A stretch of DNA of 64,000 nucleotides from JAEUJM01 sp964635055 (GTDB lineage: Bacteria > Actinomycetota > Acidimicrobiia > Acidimicrobiales > DATDAH01). The DNA lies in contig CAZWMT010000009.1 in assembly GCA_964635055.1 (NCBI GenBank), positions 1 to 64,000 on the forward strand, in the 5' to 3' direction. Position numbers and translations under genes: made by a program. Below the pieces are notes generated by a model. It was not told where the DNA came from. It searched no databases and was given only the letters and a program-made list of their open reading frames with translations. Of the stretch, positions 50,628 through 59,812 are shown piece by piece. Every line of letters begins with the position of its first letter. Within the stretch, counting starts at the first letter, position 1.

Positions 50628-51326
50628 GTGCAGGTGATCGAGGCGCCGGCCAAGCTGACGCTGTCGCTGCAGGTCACCGGTGTGCGTGACGACGGCCTGC
50701 ACCTGATCGATGCCGAGATGGTCTCGCTCGACCTGCACGACACCCTGACCTTCTCGGACGGCGACGGCCTCGAGGTGGTGGGCGGGTCCGATGCGCCGCC
50801 CGACGACGACAACCTCGTCCGTCGGGCCCTGCGGGCGGTGGGGCGCACGGCGCACGTTCGCCTCGACAAGCGGATCCCCGCCGGCGCCGGTCTCGGCGGG
50901 GGGTCGGCCGACGCGGCCGCGGTGCTGCGCTGGGCGGGTTGCCACGACCTCGACCTGGCCGCGGGCATCGGCGCCGACGTGGCGTTCTGCCTCGTGGGCG
51001 GTCGGGCGCAGGTGACCGGCATCGGCGAGCAGGTCGAGTCGCTGGCCTTCGAGAACCGCACGTTCACCCTGCTGACGCCGCCCGTGCACTGCTCGACGCC
51101 GGCGGTGTACCGGGCGTGGGACGAGCTGGGCGGCCCCATCGGTGACAACGGCAACGACCTGGAGCCGGCGGCGTTGGCCGTCGAGCCTCAGCTGGGCCGG
51201 TGGCGCGACGCGCTGGCGGAGGCGACGGGGCGCCGGCCCCGGCTGGCCGGCAGCGGCTCGACCTGGTTCGTGGAAGGTGCGTTCCCCGGTGCCGGACGGG
51301 TGGTGGCCCACACCACCTCGCGTTGA
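50628..51326 (+). CDS. ispE: 4-diphosphocytidyl-2-C-methyl-D-erythritol kinase, unusually short
   Basis: 232 residues, GTG start; most homologues have 280-300. GHMP kinase motifs: APAKLTLSLQVTG (motif I, Thr where Asn is usual after PAK-x), IPAGAGLGGGSADAAAVL (ATP-binding motif II with the catalytic Asp) and RLAGSGSTWFVEG (motif III). The middle has GADVAFCLVGGRAQVTGIGE and NDLEPAAL, typical of IspE. It phosphorylates CDP-methylerythritol in the MEP isoprenoid pathway. The length deficit comes from short loops before motif II and a clipped C-terminus. Position after rsmA supports the call. Confidence 0.88.
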   Translation: MQVIEAPAKLTLSLQVTGVRDDGLHLIDAEMVSLDLHDTLTFSDGDGLEVVGGSDAPPDDDNLVRRALRAVGRTAHVRLDKRIPAGAGLGGGSADAAAVLRWAGCHDLDLAAGIGADVAFCLVGGRAQVTGIGEQVESLAFENRTFTLLTPPVHCSTPAVYRAWDELGGPIGDNGNDLEPAALAVEPQLGRWRDALAEATGRRPRLAGSGSTWFVEGAFPGAGRVVAHTTSR

Positions 51327-51564
51327 GCCCGAGGCACGAGGTCGGCACCGTCCACGAGGTCGGGCGCGAGGGCACCCCGTTCGAGGTGTCACGCAGTGGT
51401 GGACTCGATCGAGACTCCGCTCAGCCTGAACCCCAGCGCAGCCTCGCGACGGCGGCGCCTCCATGTCCGACCGCCAGGTTGATGGTCGGCGGGTTGAGCG
51501 ACCTGAGCGGCCCGCCGCAGAGCTGCCGCTCGGCCCGTCGGTGATGCGCCGGGCGCCGCCGCGG

Positions 51565-52734
51565 TCAGGGGGTGAAGCTCACGGAGTCGATGCCGTTCGA
51601 GATGGCGTCGAGGTCGGCGTTGGTGACGGCGTAGGTCGCCAGCCCGGTGAGGATGTCGGCGTCGGTGTCCGTGAAGGCCACGAACAGCCAGGCCTCGTCG
51701 CGGCCGTTGCAGCCCGAGTAGGCCTGGATCGCCCCCGCTCCGTTCGCGACCTCGAAGACGTGGGCCGGCTCGGCCGAGCAGCGAGTGGTGGCCTGCGCGG
51801 CCCCGCCCGCCATGGTGTCGAGCACTTCCTGGACATCTCGATCAGCCGACTCGTGGAGCACGAAGATGTCGAGCCGGGGCTCGCCGTCGCCCAACGAGTC
51901 GAGGTTCGTCGACGCGATGATCTCGGGGTTCCCCGAGCCCGGCGTGGTGGTGGAGGTGTCACGGTCGCTCCACTCCGACGGTACGTCGATCGAGAGTTGC
52001 CCGGTGTCGTCGGTGACCGTCTCGAAGGTCTCGTAGTCGGTGCCCGGATCGGTCACGCCCGTCTCCTCGATGGCGTCCGTGAACGCGGATGCGGCGGTCT
52101 CGTCGCCCCCCGTCGCCGGCGCCAGGGTCGTGGGGGTCGTCGAGGTGTCGGTCTCGGAGCCGGCGCACTGCTCGAGGCCGAGCTCACGGTAGGTGTCGCC
52201 GAGCGCGTCCAGGCGGTCGGCGAGCTCTCCGCTGTACTGGTCGCCGAGGCTGCTCAGCTGCTCGGCGTCGCCGGCCTCGAGCGCCGCCGAGACGTCCTCG
52301 TGCGTGGCGACGAGGTCGTTCATGGTGTCGACGGTGTCGTCGACCGCTTGCTGCACATCGTCGGGGAGGTCCAGTGCGCCGGCGTCCTCGTCGAACTGCT
52401 CGACGGCGCCGTCGAGCTGGGCCGCCCCAACCTGGAATTCATCGGCCGCCGCGGTCAGGTCCTGCGGGTCGGAGAGGTCGAGGTCGTCGAAGTTCGCGAA
52501 CAGGACGTCCGAGACTTCGCCGTTGGTGGCGAAGAGGTCGGTGCACAGGCCGTTGAGGTCGTCGACGAATTCCGTGCCGATGGTGGTCGTGGTCGACTCG
52601 GCGCTCTGGGCCTCGTCAGCGGCATCATCGTCACCGCCGCCACCGCCACCGCATGCAGCCAGGCCGAACACCGCGACGAGGACGACCAATGCCGTCCGGC
52701 GAGCCCTACGGTCCGTCCTACGGTCCGTCCTCAT
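51565..52734 (-). CDS. Acidic lipoprotein of unknown function
   Basis: 389 residues, ATG at 52734, just after a repeated TACGGTCCGTCC that encodes the basic N-terminus. Lipobox FGLAAC with Gly-rich follow-up places it on the outer face of the membrane. Residues ~50-195 form an acidic helical region (VDDLNGLCTDLFATNGEV to LGLEQCAGS, with two Cys that could pair). A Thr-rich linker follows, then a beta-rich domain (GQLSIDVPSEWSDRDT, RLDIFVLHESADRD, GAIQAYSGCNGRDEAWLFVA) similar in layout to lipid- or ligand-binding lipoprotein domains. Not assigned to a family. Confidence 0.7.
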   Translation of the reverse strand: MRTDRRTDRRARRTALVVLVAVFGLAACGGGGGGDDDAADEAQSAESTTTTIGTEFVDDLNGLCTDLFATNGEVSDVLFANFDDLDLSDPQDLTAAADEFQVGAAQLDGAVEQFDEDAGALDLPDDVQQAVDDTVDTMNDLVATHEDVSAALEAGDAEQLSSLGDQYSGELADRLDALGDTYRELGLEQCAGSETDTSTTPTTLAPATGGDETAASAFTDAIEETGVTDPGTDYETFETVTDDTGQLSIDVPSEWSDRDTSTTTPGSGNPEIIASTNLDSLGDGEPRLDIFVLHESADRDVQEVLDTMAGGAAQATTRCSAEPAHVFEVANGAGAIQAYSGCNGRDEAWLFVAFTDTDADILTGLATYAVTNADLDAISNGIDSVSFTP

Positions 52735-52813
52735 GTGCCGCTCCTCCCACCGTGGTGTGCCGTTGGCCGATGGTGACAGGCGGGGGCGTCCGGCGGATCC
52801 GGGGAACCCCGTG

Positions 52814-55549
52814 TCAGTCCCCGAAGGCGCCGGTGGCGCGGGCCCACTGCACCAGCTCTCGTCGGTTGCGAACCCCGAGCTTGCGATAGACCGAGCCGAG
52901 GTGGGTCTCGACGGTGCGGGGGCTGAGGAACAGCTGGTCGGCGATCTCGCGGTTCGAGGCGCCGACGACTGCCCGCCGCGCCGCCTCGTGCTCCTGGGTG
53001 GTGAGCGCTTCGAGCGACCCCATCAGCCCGACCGCCGCGGAACCGGCGGCGACGAGCTCCCGCTCGGCGCGGTCGGCCCACAGGTCGGCGCCGACCCGGC
53101 GCAGGATGGTCGCCGCGGCCTCGAGGTGGGCACGAGCCTCGGCGCGCTTTCGTGACCGCCGGAGGCGTTCGCCCCACAGCAACTCGGTGCGGCCCCGTGC
53201 GACGTCGTTGGGGATCAGGTCGAGGAACGACAGCGAGGCCTGGAAGTGCTCGGCTGCCTCGTCGTCGTCCTCGGCGAGCAGACCCCGGATCCGCTCGACG
53301 GCTGCTGTGGCCAGCAGGGCGGAGGGTGTGCCGACCAACTCGTCGAGCACCCCGAGCGCCTCGGCCCTGCGCCGCGAGCGCACGAGCGCCTCGCACCACT
53401 CCGGCTCCCAACGGATGACGAGCGTGCCGATGCCGAAACGCTCGCCCATCTGCTCGTACAGCGCCAGGGCCTCGTCGAGACGGCCCTCGCCGAGGTGGAG
53501 CGCCGCCCGCCCACAGAGGCCGGCCAGGCGGTGCGCGTCGTCGCGGGACCGCTCGCACCGCTCGGCACCGAGGAGACAGCGCTCGCGGTCGCCGGCCATC
53601 GCCGCGGCCACCACCAGCGACCCCGCCGCGTGCAGCGCCAGGTCGGGCTGGCCGATGCTGTCGGCCAGGGCGATGGCCTCGCTGTCCAGCGCGATCGTCT
53701 CGTGCAGGTCACGCCCGTGGGCCAGCACGGCGCGTGCCGACAGGACGGCGACGAGCGCGGGCAGGGCCACCGCGGCCCGCAGTTCGCGGTCGAGCGTGTC
53801 GAAGAGCAGCTCGACTTCGGGGCCCCGTCGGAGGAGGGCGAGCGCCGGGGCCACCACCTCGGCGAGGAAGGCACCGGCGGCCAGCGCACCCTCGCAGTCC
53901 AGGATCTCGACGTGACGGTCGAGCAGGTCGGCGCCACCGATGTCGCCCCGGGCCAGCCGCACCGCTCCGGTGGCCACCTCGGCCCGCCGCTCGAGCCGGG
54001 TGTCACCGGCCCTGCGGGCCTGCTCGAGGGCCAGCTTCGCCGCATGCTCGATCTCGTCGAGGCGGATCGAGCGCACGAGCGCCGGGAGCGTGTCCAACCA
54101 CAGCTCGGCGGCGAGGCCGGGGTCGGCGTCCTCGACCGACTCGGCCAGGGTGCGGAGCTGTTCGATGACGGCGTCAGTGGCGCCGCCCCGAGCGGCGATC
54201 CGCAACCGGAGCTGCTCCCGGCGGGCCGCTTCGAGCGGGTCGTGCCCGAGCTCGTCGGCCCGTGCGAGCAGTGCGAGCGCAGCCTCGACGCGCCCCGTCT
54301 CCGAGAGCGCCGACGCACCCCTGCGGAGGCGCCGGGCGGCAGTCTCCGGGTCGGGTGTGAGCCGGGCGGCCAACTCGAGGTGCCGGGCACCGTCGACCGG
54401 CGCCCGCCGGCGCATCAGCTCGTCGCCCGACCCCGCGAGCGCGTCGGCGGCCTCGGCGTCGGGGCCGAGGGTGGCGAGGCCCGTGTGCCACGCGCTGGCG
54501 ACCTGGTCGGTGAGTACCGCGCCGATCGCACCGTGGGCCAGGCGCCGGTCGCGCGCTGCGGCCCCGTGATAGGCGGCCGAGCGCAGCGTGGGGTGCGAGA
54601 ATTCGACGCGGTGGTCGACCACGGTGACGATCCCCGCGGCCTCCGCCGGCTCGAGCCGACCGACGTCGACGGCGAGGGCGCTGAGGGCCCGACTCACCAC
54701 GGTCAGGTCTCCGCGCAGCGCGGTGGCGGCCACGAGCAACGCGGTCCGGCACTCGGCTTCGAGGCCATCCAGCCGCTGTTCGGCCACCCGGCCAACCGAT
54801 GGCGGCACCGTCAGCACCTCCGGCAGGGCCGCACGCCCCTTGCGCTGATGGTCGTCGAGGGCGGCGACGGCGGCCTCGAGGAGGAGGGGCGTGCCCCCGA
54901 CCTGCTCGATGATCTGGCGGGCGACCGCAGGATCGGTGATCCCGAGGCGCTCGAGCAGCGCCTCGGCCGCCACGGGATCGAGCGGCCCGAGGGTGTCGGC
55001 GGGGCAGGGTGGCGTGGTCGGCTCCGGTCGGCCACCGACGACGAGCGCGATCGGCTCGGCTGCCAGCCGGGTGGCGAGGTACCCCACGGCCGCGCGGCTG
55101 GGTTCGTCGAGCCAGTGGACGTCGTCGATCACCACCAGCAAGGGGCGCTGGCGCGCCGCGCGGGTGAGCAGCGAGCGGGTACCGACGATGGGTGCCAGCG
55201 TGGTGCCGGTGGCGGGGGTGTCGCCGCCGCCGAGCGCGAGCGCGGCACGCAGGGCGGCCCGCTGCGGATCGGGGAGCGCGGCGTCGTGTCCTTCGGCGAC
55301 CAGTGGCCCGACGAGCTGCTCGACGCCTCCCCATGCGAGGCCGGCCTCGCCCTCCCGGCCGGTCGCCGTCAACAGGCGTGACTGGCCGGGTCGTGCGGCG
55401 ATCAGGTGATGGAGCACCGCGGTCTTGCCCACGCCGGCGTCGCCGACGATCCATCGCGCCCCGCCGTGGCCCGCAGCTGCCTGCTGGACCACGGTCGTGA
55501 GGTCCGCGAGGAGGTGCTCCCGACCCAACAGCACGTCATTTGCTACCAC
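52814..55549 (-). CDS. Large ATP-binding LuxR-family transcriptional regulator (LAL/MalT-like)
   Basis: 911 residues from GTG at 55549 (GTG at 55534 is possible). N-terminal STAND-type ATPase: LLGREHLLADLTTVV, Walker A WIVGDAGVGKTAVLHH, Walker B LLVVIDDVHWLDEPSRAA. The centre (about 300-830) is helical TPR-like repeats rich in Ala and Arg. The C-terminus is a LuxR helix-turn-helix: LTTQEHEAARRAVVGASNREI and FLSPRTVETHLGSVYRKLGV. These regulators bind an unknown inducer and activate transcription. No target operon is evident; nearest neighbours are lipoprotein and bS22 genes. Confidence 0.9.
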   Translation of the reverse strand: MVANDVLLGREHLLADLTTVVQQAAAGHGGARWIVGDAGVGKTAVLHHLIAARPGQSRLLTATGREGEAGLAWGGVEQLVGPLVAEGHDAALPDPQRAALRAALALGGGDTPATGTTLAPIVGTRSLLTRAARQRPLLVVIDDVHWLDEPSRAAVGYLATRLAAEPIALVVGGRPEPTTPPCPADTLGPLDPVAAEALLERLGITDPAVARQIIEQVGGTPLLLEAAVAALDDHQRKGRAALPEVLTVPPSVGRVAEQRLDGLEAECRTALLVAATALRGDLTVVSRALSALAVDVGRLEPAEAAGIVTVVDHRVEFSHPTLRSAAYHGAAARDRRLAHGAIGAVLTDQVASAWHTGLATLGPDAEAADALAGSGDELMRRRAPVDGARHLELAARLTPDPETAARRLRRGASALSETGRVEAALALLARADELGHDPLEAARREQLRLRIAARGGATDAVIEQLRTLAESVEDADPGLAAELWLDTLPALVRSIRLDEIEHAAKLALEQARRAGDTRLERRAEVATGAVRLARGDIGGADLLDRHVEILDCEGALAAGAFLAEVVAPALALLRRGPEVELLFDTLDRELRAAVALPALVAVLSARAVLAHGRDLHETIALDSEAIALADSIGQPDLALHAAGSLVVAAAMAGDRERCLLGAERCERSRDDAHRLAGLCGRAALHLGEGRLDEALALYEQMGERFGIGTLVIRWEPEWCEALVRSRRRAEALGVLDELVGTPSALLATAAVERIRGLLAEDDDEAAEHFQASLSFLDLIPNDVARGRTELLWGERLRRSRKRAEARAHLEAAATILRRVGADLWADRAERELVAAGSAAVGLMGSLEALTTQEHEAARRAVVGASNREIADQLFLSPRTVETHLGSVYRKLGVRNRRELVQWARATGAFGD

Positions 55550-55745
55550 GAAGCGCGCGCGGCGGCCGCGCGCCGTACCGATCGCGCCACCGTCCGCGGC
55601 GGCTGGCCGTTCACCGTGTGCAGGTGGCCGAGCGTGGCAAGCCTCTGCGCCGAGCGGATCCGTGCGCACGCGTGTCGATCCGCGTGCCGGGGTGTCGGGT
55701 GCCGCTCGAGTCGGGCCTACGGCCGCGCCGGGCCGGCCCGTGGGG

Positions 55746-55847
55746 CTACTTGCCGGCGGCGCGGCGCTGGAAGCGGGTCCGCTTCAGCATCTTCTTGTGC
55801 TTCTTCTTCCGCATGCGCTTGCGGCGCTTCTTGATGAGAGATCCCAT
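55746..55847 (-). CDS. Ribosomal protein bS22-like (AURKAIP1/COX24-domain) small basic protein
   Basis: 33 residues: MGSLIKKRRKRMRKKKHKK followed by MLKRTRFQRRAAGK. MGSxIKKRRKRMxKKKHxK is the characteristic start of the actinobacterial 30S protein bS22, homologous to the mitochondrial AURKAIP1/COX24 domain. The ATG is at 55847, and its promoter must lie in the 88 bp before the divergent tRNA-Gln gene, where there is a small hairpin (GCACCGAC/GTCGGTGC at 55867-55884). Confidence 0.9.
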   Translation of the reverse strand: MGSLIKKRRKRMRKKKHKKMLKRTRFQRRAAGK

Positions 55848-55935
55848 GGCGGGGTGCAGGGTATCGGCACCGACCCGTCGGTGCGAACCCACGCGAGCGC
55901 GGCACCCGAAACCGGGTACCGTCGTCTCGCTACCT

Positions 55936-56008
55936 TGGCGGGTAGTTCAACCGGCAGAACGCCTGACTTTGGATCAGGAGGTTGGAGGTTCGAGCCCTCC
56001 CCCGCCAG
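55936..56008 (+). tRNA. tRNA-Gln (anticodon TTG)
   Basis: Acceptor TGGCGGG pairs with CCCGCCA at 56001-56007, with discriminator G. The anticodon stem CCTGA/TCAGG encloses loop CTTTGGA, giving anticodon TTG at 55969-55971. The T arm is GGAGG-TTCGAGC-CCTCC. No CCA is encoded at the end (GCCC follows), so it must be added. Confidence 0.95.
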
Positions 56009-56132
56009 CCCAGGAGCCCGCGGCGCCGTCCGTGGCCCGCGCTTGCCGGTGACCCGTCGGTGCGCCCGACTCGCGAGCCGGATCCAGGGTGGCCGCTTCA
56101 ACGGTCTATGGATCCCTGTACGGCCTGGTCCG

Positions 56133-59100
56133 TCAGAGGGTCGGGCTGATCGTGGTCACTTGGCCGGCGGCCACGGTGAAGGGCGTGGCGCCGTTGAAGT
56201 CGGCGCTGTCCTGCCAGTACTCCTGGGGGCTGCCGGTCCCGGGGACCAGGAAGGTCGCCCGGTACGTCCCTGGAGCGAGCCCGTCGATGTGGTAGTCGCC
56301 GAGGCCGTCGGAGGTGGTGAACCGGACGGTCCCCGACGCTGCGATCGCGACCACCCAGGCCCCCTCGACGCTCTGGCCGGCGGTGTCGCGTACGGTGCCT
56401 GTGATCGAGCCCGTGGTCGGGGCCAGCGCCGCGTTGACCGTGGCGGGCGCGACGGCGGTGGTCGCGGACGCGATCTGGTAGTAGGGCAGGTTCGGGTGCC
56501 ACTCCATGTGGTGGAGGCCGGTCGGGTCGACGAATTCGAGCTTGTAGCCGCCGCCCGGGGCGAGGTTGATCGAGTAGTTCCCGCTCGCGTCGGTGACGGC
56601 CCCGCGTGCATAGGAGTAGTCGGCCGCCCGCAACGCCATCACCGCGACGTGCGGCAGGGGGGCACCGGTGGCCTCGTCGGTGACCGTCCCCGACAGGGTC
56701 GCCCCCGTGCCGGGGGCGGTACGCGCGGCGAGGCCGGCATCGATCGTCGTCGCCGCTCCGGCGGACACCCCCACCACGCTCGAGCCCGGCACGCTCGGCG
56801 CGTTGCTGTGGAACTCGGGCGTCCGCCCGCCGCCCAGGTCCACGAAGCCGATTCGGTGGTTGCCTGGGGCCAGGCCGTCCACTCGGTAGGCGCCGGCGTT
56901 GTCGGTGAAGTCGCCGAGGCCGGGCTGGCTGGTCGTGCCGTTGAGGGTGATCGCCAGTGAGCCCGGCAGCGCCGCCCCGGACCCGTCGGCCGTGAGCGAC
57001 CCGGCGATGCGACCCCGAGTGGGGGGACGCTGTGGGTTGACGGTCGTGAGCGAGCCGCTCGCGACCGTGACGGCGGCGGGAGGAACCGGTGAGAAACCTG
57101 CGGTGTGCTCGCCGCCTGGGTCCAGCACGTACAGGAAGTAGCTCCCGGGTGGGACAGCCACGGCGAAATCGCCGGCCGTGTCGGCCACGGCGCCGCCGAC
57201 CGCGCTGAAGTCCGAGGTGCGGAGCACCGCCACGCCGGCACCCGGGATCGGGTCGCTCGTGCCCTCGGTGAACACCGATCCGCGTATGCCGGTGGAGGGA
57301 ACGGCGGGTCCGAAGACCTGGATGCGGCTGTTGCCGCCGTCGGCCACGTAGAGCAGCGTCCGGCCCGGGGAGTCGGACCACCCCGCCGGGGAACCGACGA
57401 CGGCGAGGCTCTCGGGATGCAGGAACGGCCCTAGCTCGGCGGGGCCCGAGCTCCACGACTGGACCACAGCCGGGGTGGAGATCACCTCGGGCCGCTCGAA
57501 GCGCTGGATGCGATGCAACCCGTAGTCGGTGACGAAGACGTGCCGATCGGGCGAAGACGCGGGCCCGGTCGTGCTCTGACCGACAGCGACGTCGACGGGG
57601 AGGTCGAACTGACCAGACCCGGTGCCCTGCGTGCCCCACGACCCCTCGCCGCCGCCCGTGGAGTTGAAGTACTGGATGCGGCGGTTCAGGAGGTCGGCGA
57701 CGTAGATCCGGCCGTCCCACGGGTCGACGGTCACGCCGGCGGGGCGGTTGAACTGCTCGGGCCCGGATCCCGGCCCGCTGCCGATGGTCTGGACGTGGGC
57801 GCCGCCGCGCGTGAACCGTTGGACTCGATGGTTCATCAGATCGGCCACGTAGACGTACGAGGTGTCCACGTCGATCCCATGGGGCTGGTTGAACTGGCCC
57901 GCGGCACTGCCGGCGGTGCCCCACTGGCGGATGAACACACCGTCGGCGTTGAACTGCTGGATCCGGTTGTTGTTGAGGTCGGCGACGTAGACGTCACCGT
58001 TGTCCGGGGCGACGGCGAGATCGACCGGCCGGTCGAACTGCCCGGCACCGGTGCCGGCGGAGCCCCAACGGCGGATGGGGCGGCCTCGGGCGTCGAACTC
58101 CATCACGCAGTTGCTGTTGGTGGCCGCGACGTAGACCCGCCGGCCGTCGCGACTGGCGTCGATGCTCTCGGGGCCGTCCATCTGGCAGGTGTCCGCTGAC
58201 GTGTTCGTCCACTCACGCACGAACGTGGGCGCCGGGGGGAGCGAGGAATCGGGTTGGATGTAACTCGGCCCTTTGCCCGCACAAGGGCTCCCGGGGCGCA
58301 GCATGAAGTCGAAGGCCGCGGCGTCGGTGAAGAGCGGGTCCTGGTTCTCGATGTTGCTCACATGCGTGAACCCGACGCCCTCGTAGAGGTTCTGTGGGTG
58401 GGCGCTGTTCGAGATGCAGTTCCCGTCGACCTGGTTGCCGGCGGTCGAGGAGGGCCGCCCCAACACCTCGTGGGTGTCCCCCAGCCATCCTGTGTAGAGC
58501 TCAGGGTGGACCGGGTCCTGCGCGAGCGCCGGCAGAACCGAGTCGGCGAGGATGTTGTTCGTGACCAGGTTGCGCTGCGAGAGGAGCGCGTTGTTGTCGC
58601 CGCCGAGGTTGAGGTTCGACCCGTTCCCGTACAGGAGGTTGAACTGCATGAGGACGTCGTCCGCGTCGGGGTAGAGCTGCACGCCGCGGTTGTTGTTGTC
58701 GTAGATGAGGTTGTGCTCGATGACCGCGCTGTACCCGTCGACGTCGGCGCCATCCCGGAGGTAGGCCAGATACACCCCGTGCAGACCGCCGTAGCGGTCC
58801 TCGCCACCACGCGGGTCGCCGTAGGCGAGTCCGCAGCCGTGGATGGCGCTCTCCCGGAGGGTGAGGTCCTCGGCCGGGTTCGCCTGCACACCCACCCCGA
58901 GACAGATGTTGTTGGGATAGGTGAGATCCACCCCCTCCAGCGTGATCCGGTCGCCGTTGACCTGCAGCATGTTCCCGCTCGTCTGCGTCGTTCGGAAGTC
59001 GATGTCGCGAAACACCAGGTCGTGCGCGCTCGTGCTGATGGCGAAACCGGTCGTCGCGATCATCGTGACCCGTGACCCGGGCGTGGTCGGGCGGAGGACC

Positions 59101-59429
59101 TTGGGAGCGCCCAGCGAACCCGTCGCGGACGTCTGTGCGGCGCCCGCGCCGTAGGTGAAGGTGGCTCCGTCGGTCAGGCAGCCCTCCTTGCCCGGCGCCA
59201 GAGCGTTGAGCAGCGCCATCGGCGACCGCTTGGGCTGCGCCAGGGTGCCCGGGTTCGCGTCGTTGCCGTTGGGGTCGGCGTACAGGTCGCAGGCTGCGTC
59301 GGCATCGACGGCGGCGCCCCCGAAGGGGGCCACCGGCCCCACCAGCGAGGTCCCGCCCACCACGGCAATGGCCGCAAACCCGGTCATCCAGACCTGGAAC
59401 CGAACCCGACCCGATCGCCGCCACCCCAT
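56133..59429 (-). CDS. Secreted protein with beta-helix, NHL propeller and carboxypeptidase-regulatory-like repeats
   Basis: 1098 residues; ATG at 59429 after AGGAGGG, with a -10-like TAGAGT at 59469-59464. A signal segment (FAAIAVVGGTSLVGPVAP) ends near residue 40. Residues ~45-400 form a right-handed beta-helix typical of surface polysaccharide-binding or lyase proteins (DLYADPNGNDANPGTLAQP, IEHNLIYDNNNRGVQLYP, QRNLVTNNILADS). Five to six NHL blades follow (VYVADLNNNRIQQFN, YVYVADLMNHRVQRF, IYVADLLNRRIQYF), then four ~80-residue GAG/SG-rich repeats (ISGTV/ITGTV ... FVDP). It shares blade and tail repeats with the 1394-residue protein at 26753-30937. No C-terminal anchor. Confidence 0.85.
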   Translation of the reverse strand: MGWRRSGRVRFQVWMTGFAAIAVVGGTSLVGPVAPFGGAAVDADAACDLYADPNGNDANPGTLAQPKRSPMALLNALAPGKEGCLTDGATFTYGAGAAQTSATGSLGAPKVLRPTTPGSRVTMIATTGFAISTSAHDLVFRDIDFRTTQTSGNMLQVNGDRITLEGVDLTYPNNICLGVGVQANPAEDLTLRESAIHGCGLAYGDPRGGEDRYGGLHGVYLAYLRDGADVDGYSAVIEHNLIYDNNNRGVQLYPDADDVLMQFNLLYGNGSNLNLGGDNNALLSQRNLVTNNILADSVLPALAQDPVHPELYTGWLGDTHEVLGRPSSTAGNQVDGNCISNSAHPQNLYEGVGFTHVSNIENQDPLFTDAAAFDFMLRPGSPCAGKGPSYIQPDSSLPPAPTFVREWTNTSADTCQMDGPESIDASRDGRRVYVAATNSNCVMEFDARGRPIRRWGSAGTGAGQFDRPVDLAVAPDNGDVYVADLNNNRIQQFNADGVFIRQWGTAGSAAGQFNQPHGIDVDTSYVYVADLMNHRVQRFTRGGAHVQTIGSGPGSGPEQFNRPAGVTVDPWDGRIYVADLLNRRIQYFNSTGGGEGSWGTQGTGSGQFDLPVDVAVGQSTTGPASSPDRHVFVTDYGLHRIQRFERPEVISTPAVVQSWSSGPAELGPFLHPESLAVVGSPAGWSDSPGRTLLYVADGGNSRIQVFGPAVPSTGIRGSVFTEGTSDPIPGAGVAVLRTSDFSAVGGAVADTAGDFAVAVPPGSYFLYVLDPGGEHTAGFSPVPPAAVTVASGSLTTVNPQRPPTRGRIAGSLTADGSGAALPGSLAITLNGTTSQPGLGDFTDNAGAYRVDGLAPGNHRIGFVDLGGGRTPEFHSNAPSVPGSSVVGVSAGAATTIDAGLAARTAPGTGATLSGTVTDEATGAPLPHVAVMALRAADYSYARGAVTDASGNYSINLAPGGGYKLEFVDPTGLHHMEWHPNLPYYQIASATTAVAPATVNAALAPTTGSITGTVRDTAGQSVEGAWVVAIAASGTVRFTTSDGLGDYHIDGLAPGTYRATFLVPGTGSPQEYWQDSADFNGATPFTVAAGQVTTISPTL

Positions 59430-59812
59430 GGTGCTCCCTCCTGTTCCCGTCGCAGGTCCCGGCACTCTAGACGTGGCCCCGCACCCCGATGTGGGCGCGT
59501 TCGGGTGCCGTGGCGTGGTCGGGACGGCACGTTGCGACGCGAGCGGGCGGGCGCCTCCGCTCGATCGTGACGACCCGGGAATGGCGGTCGATCGACCTGC
59601 TCACCGCTCCACCCGGAGGTCACCGAACACCCGTTGTCGACATCGGTCACCGACCACGACGCGCCGCCGTCGAGACGTCCAGAGGCGCGCCGTCGATCCG
59701 CACGAGTCACCCGTGGCCACACGTGAGGTGTGCACGACCACGATGACGGTGTGATGGGGCTTGTCCGCCCTCCCGACGAGGGGCACAATCAGGTGGGCGA
59801 GGGGGAGCGACG
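59430..59812. other. Gene-free divergent intergenic region
   Basis: 383 bp between the beta-helix/NHL gene and the serine-protease gene, which are transcribed away from each other. I see no credible gene in it; short reading frames here are rich in Arg/Pro and lack ribosome-binding sites. It should hold both promoters (see 59761-59789 and the -10-like TAGAGT at 59464-59469 on the minus strand). Confidence 0.6.
59761..59789 (+). promoter_or_regulatory. Sigma-70-like promoter for the serine-protease gene
   Basis: TTGTCC, 17 bp, CACAAT: each hexamer matches 4 of 6 consensus bases, with ideal spacing. It ends 23 bp before the ATG at 59813, leaving room for the GGGGGAG ribosome-binding site. Confidence 0.45.

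Noticed and set aside
55550..55669. N-terminal extension of the LuxR ATPase regulator to 951 residues
   Set aside because: The extra ~40 residues are Ala/Arg/Pro-rich and unlike the family; GTG at 55549 starts at the conserved LLGRE region.
59489..59746. 85-codon plus-strand frame in the intergenic region
   Set aside because: Arg/Pro-rich, no ribosome-binding site, no similarity recognised.
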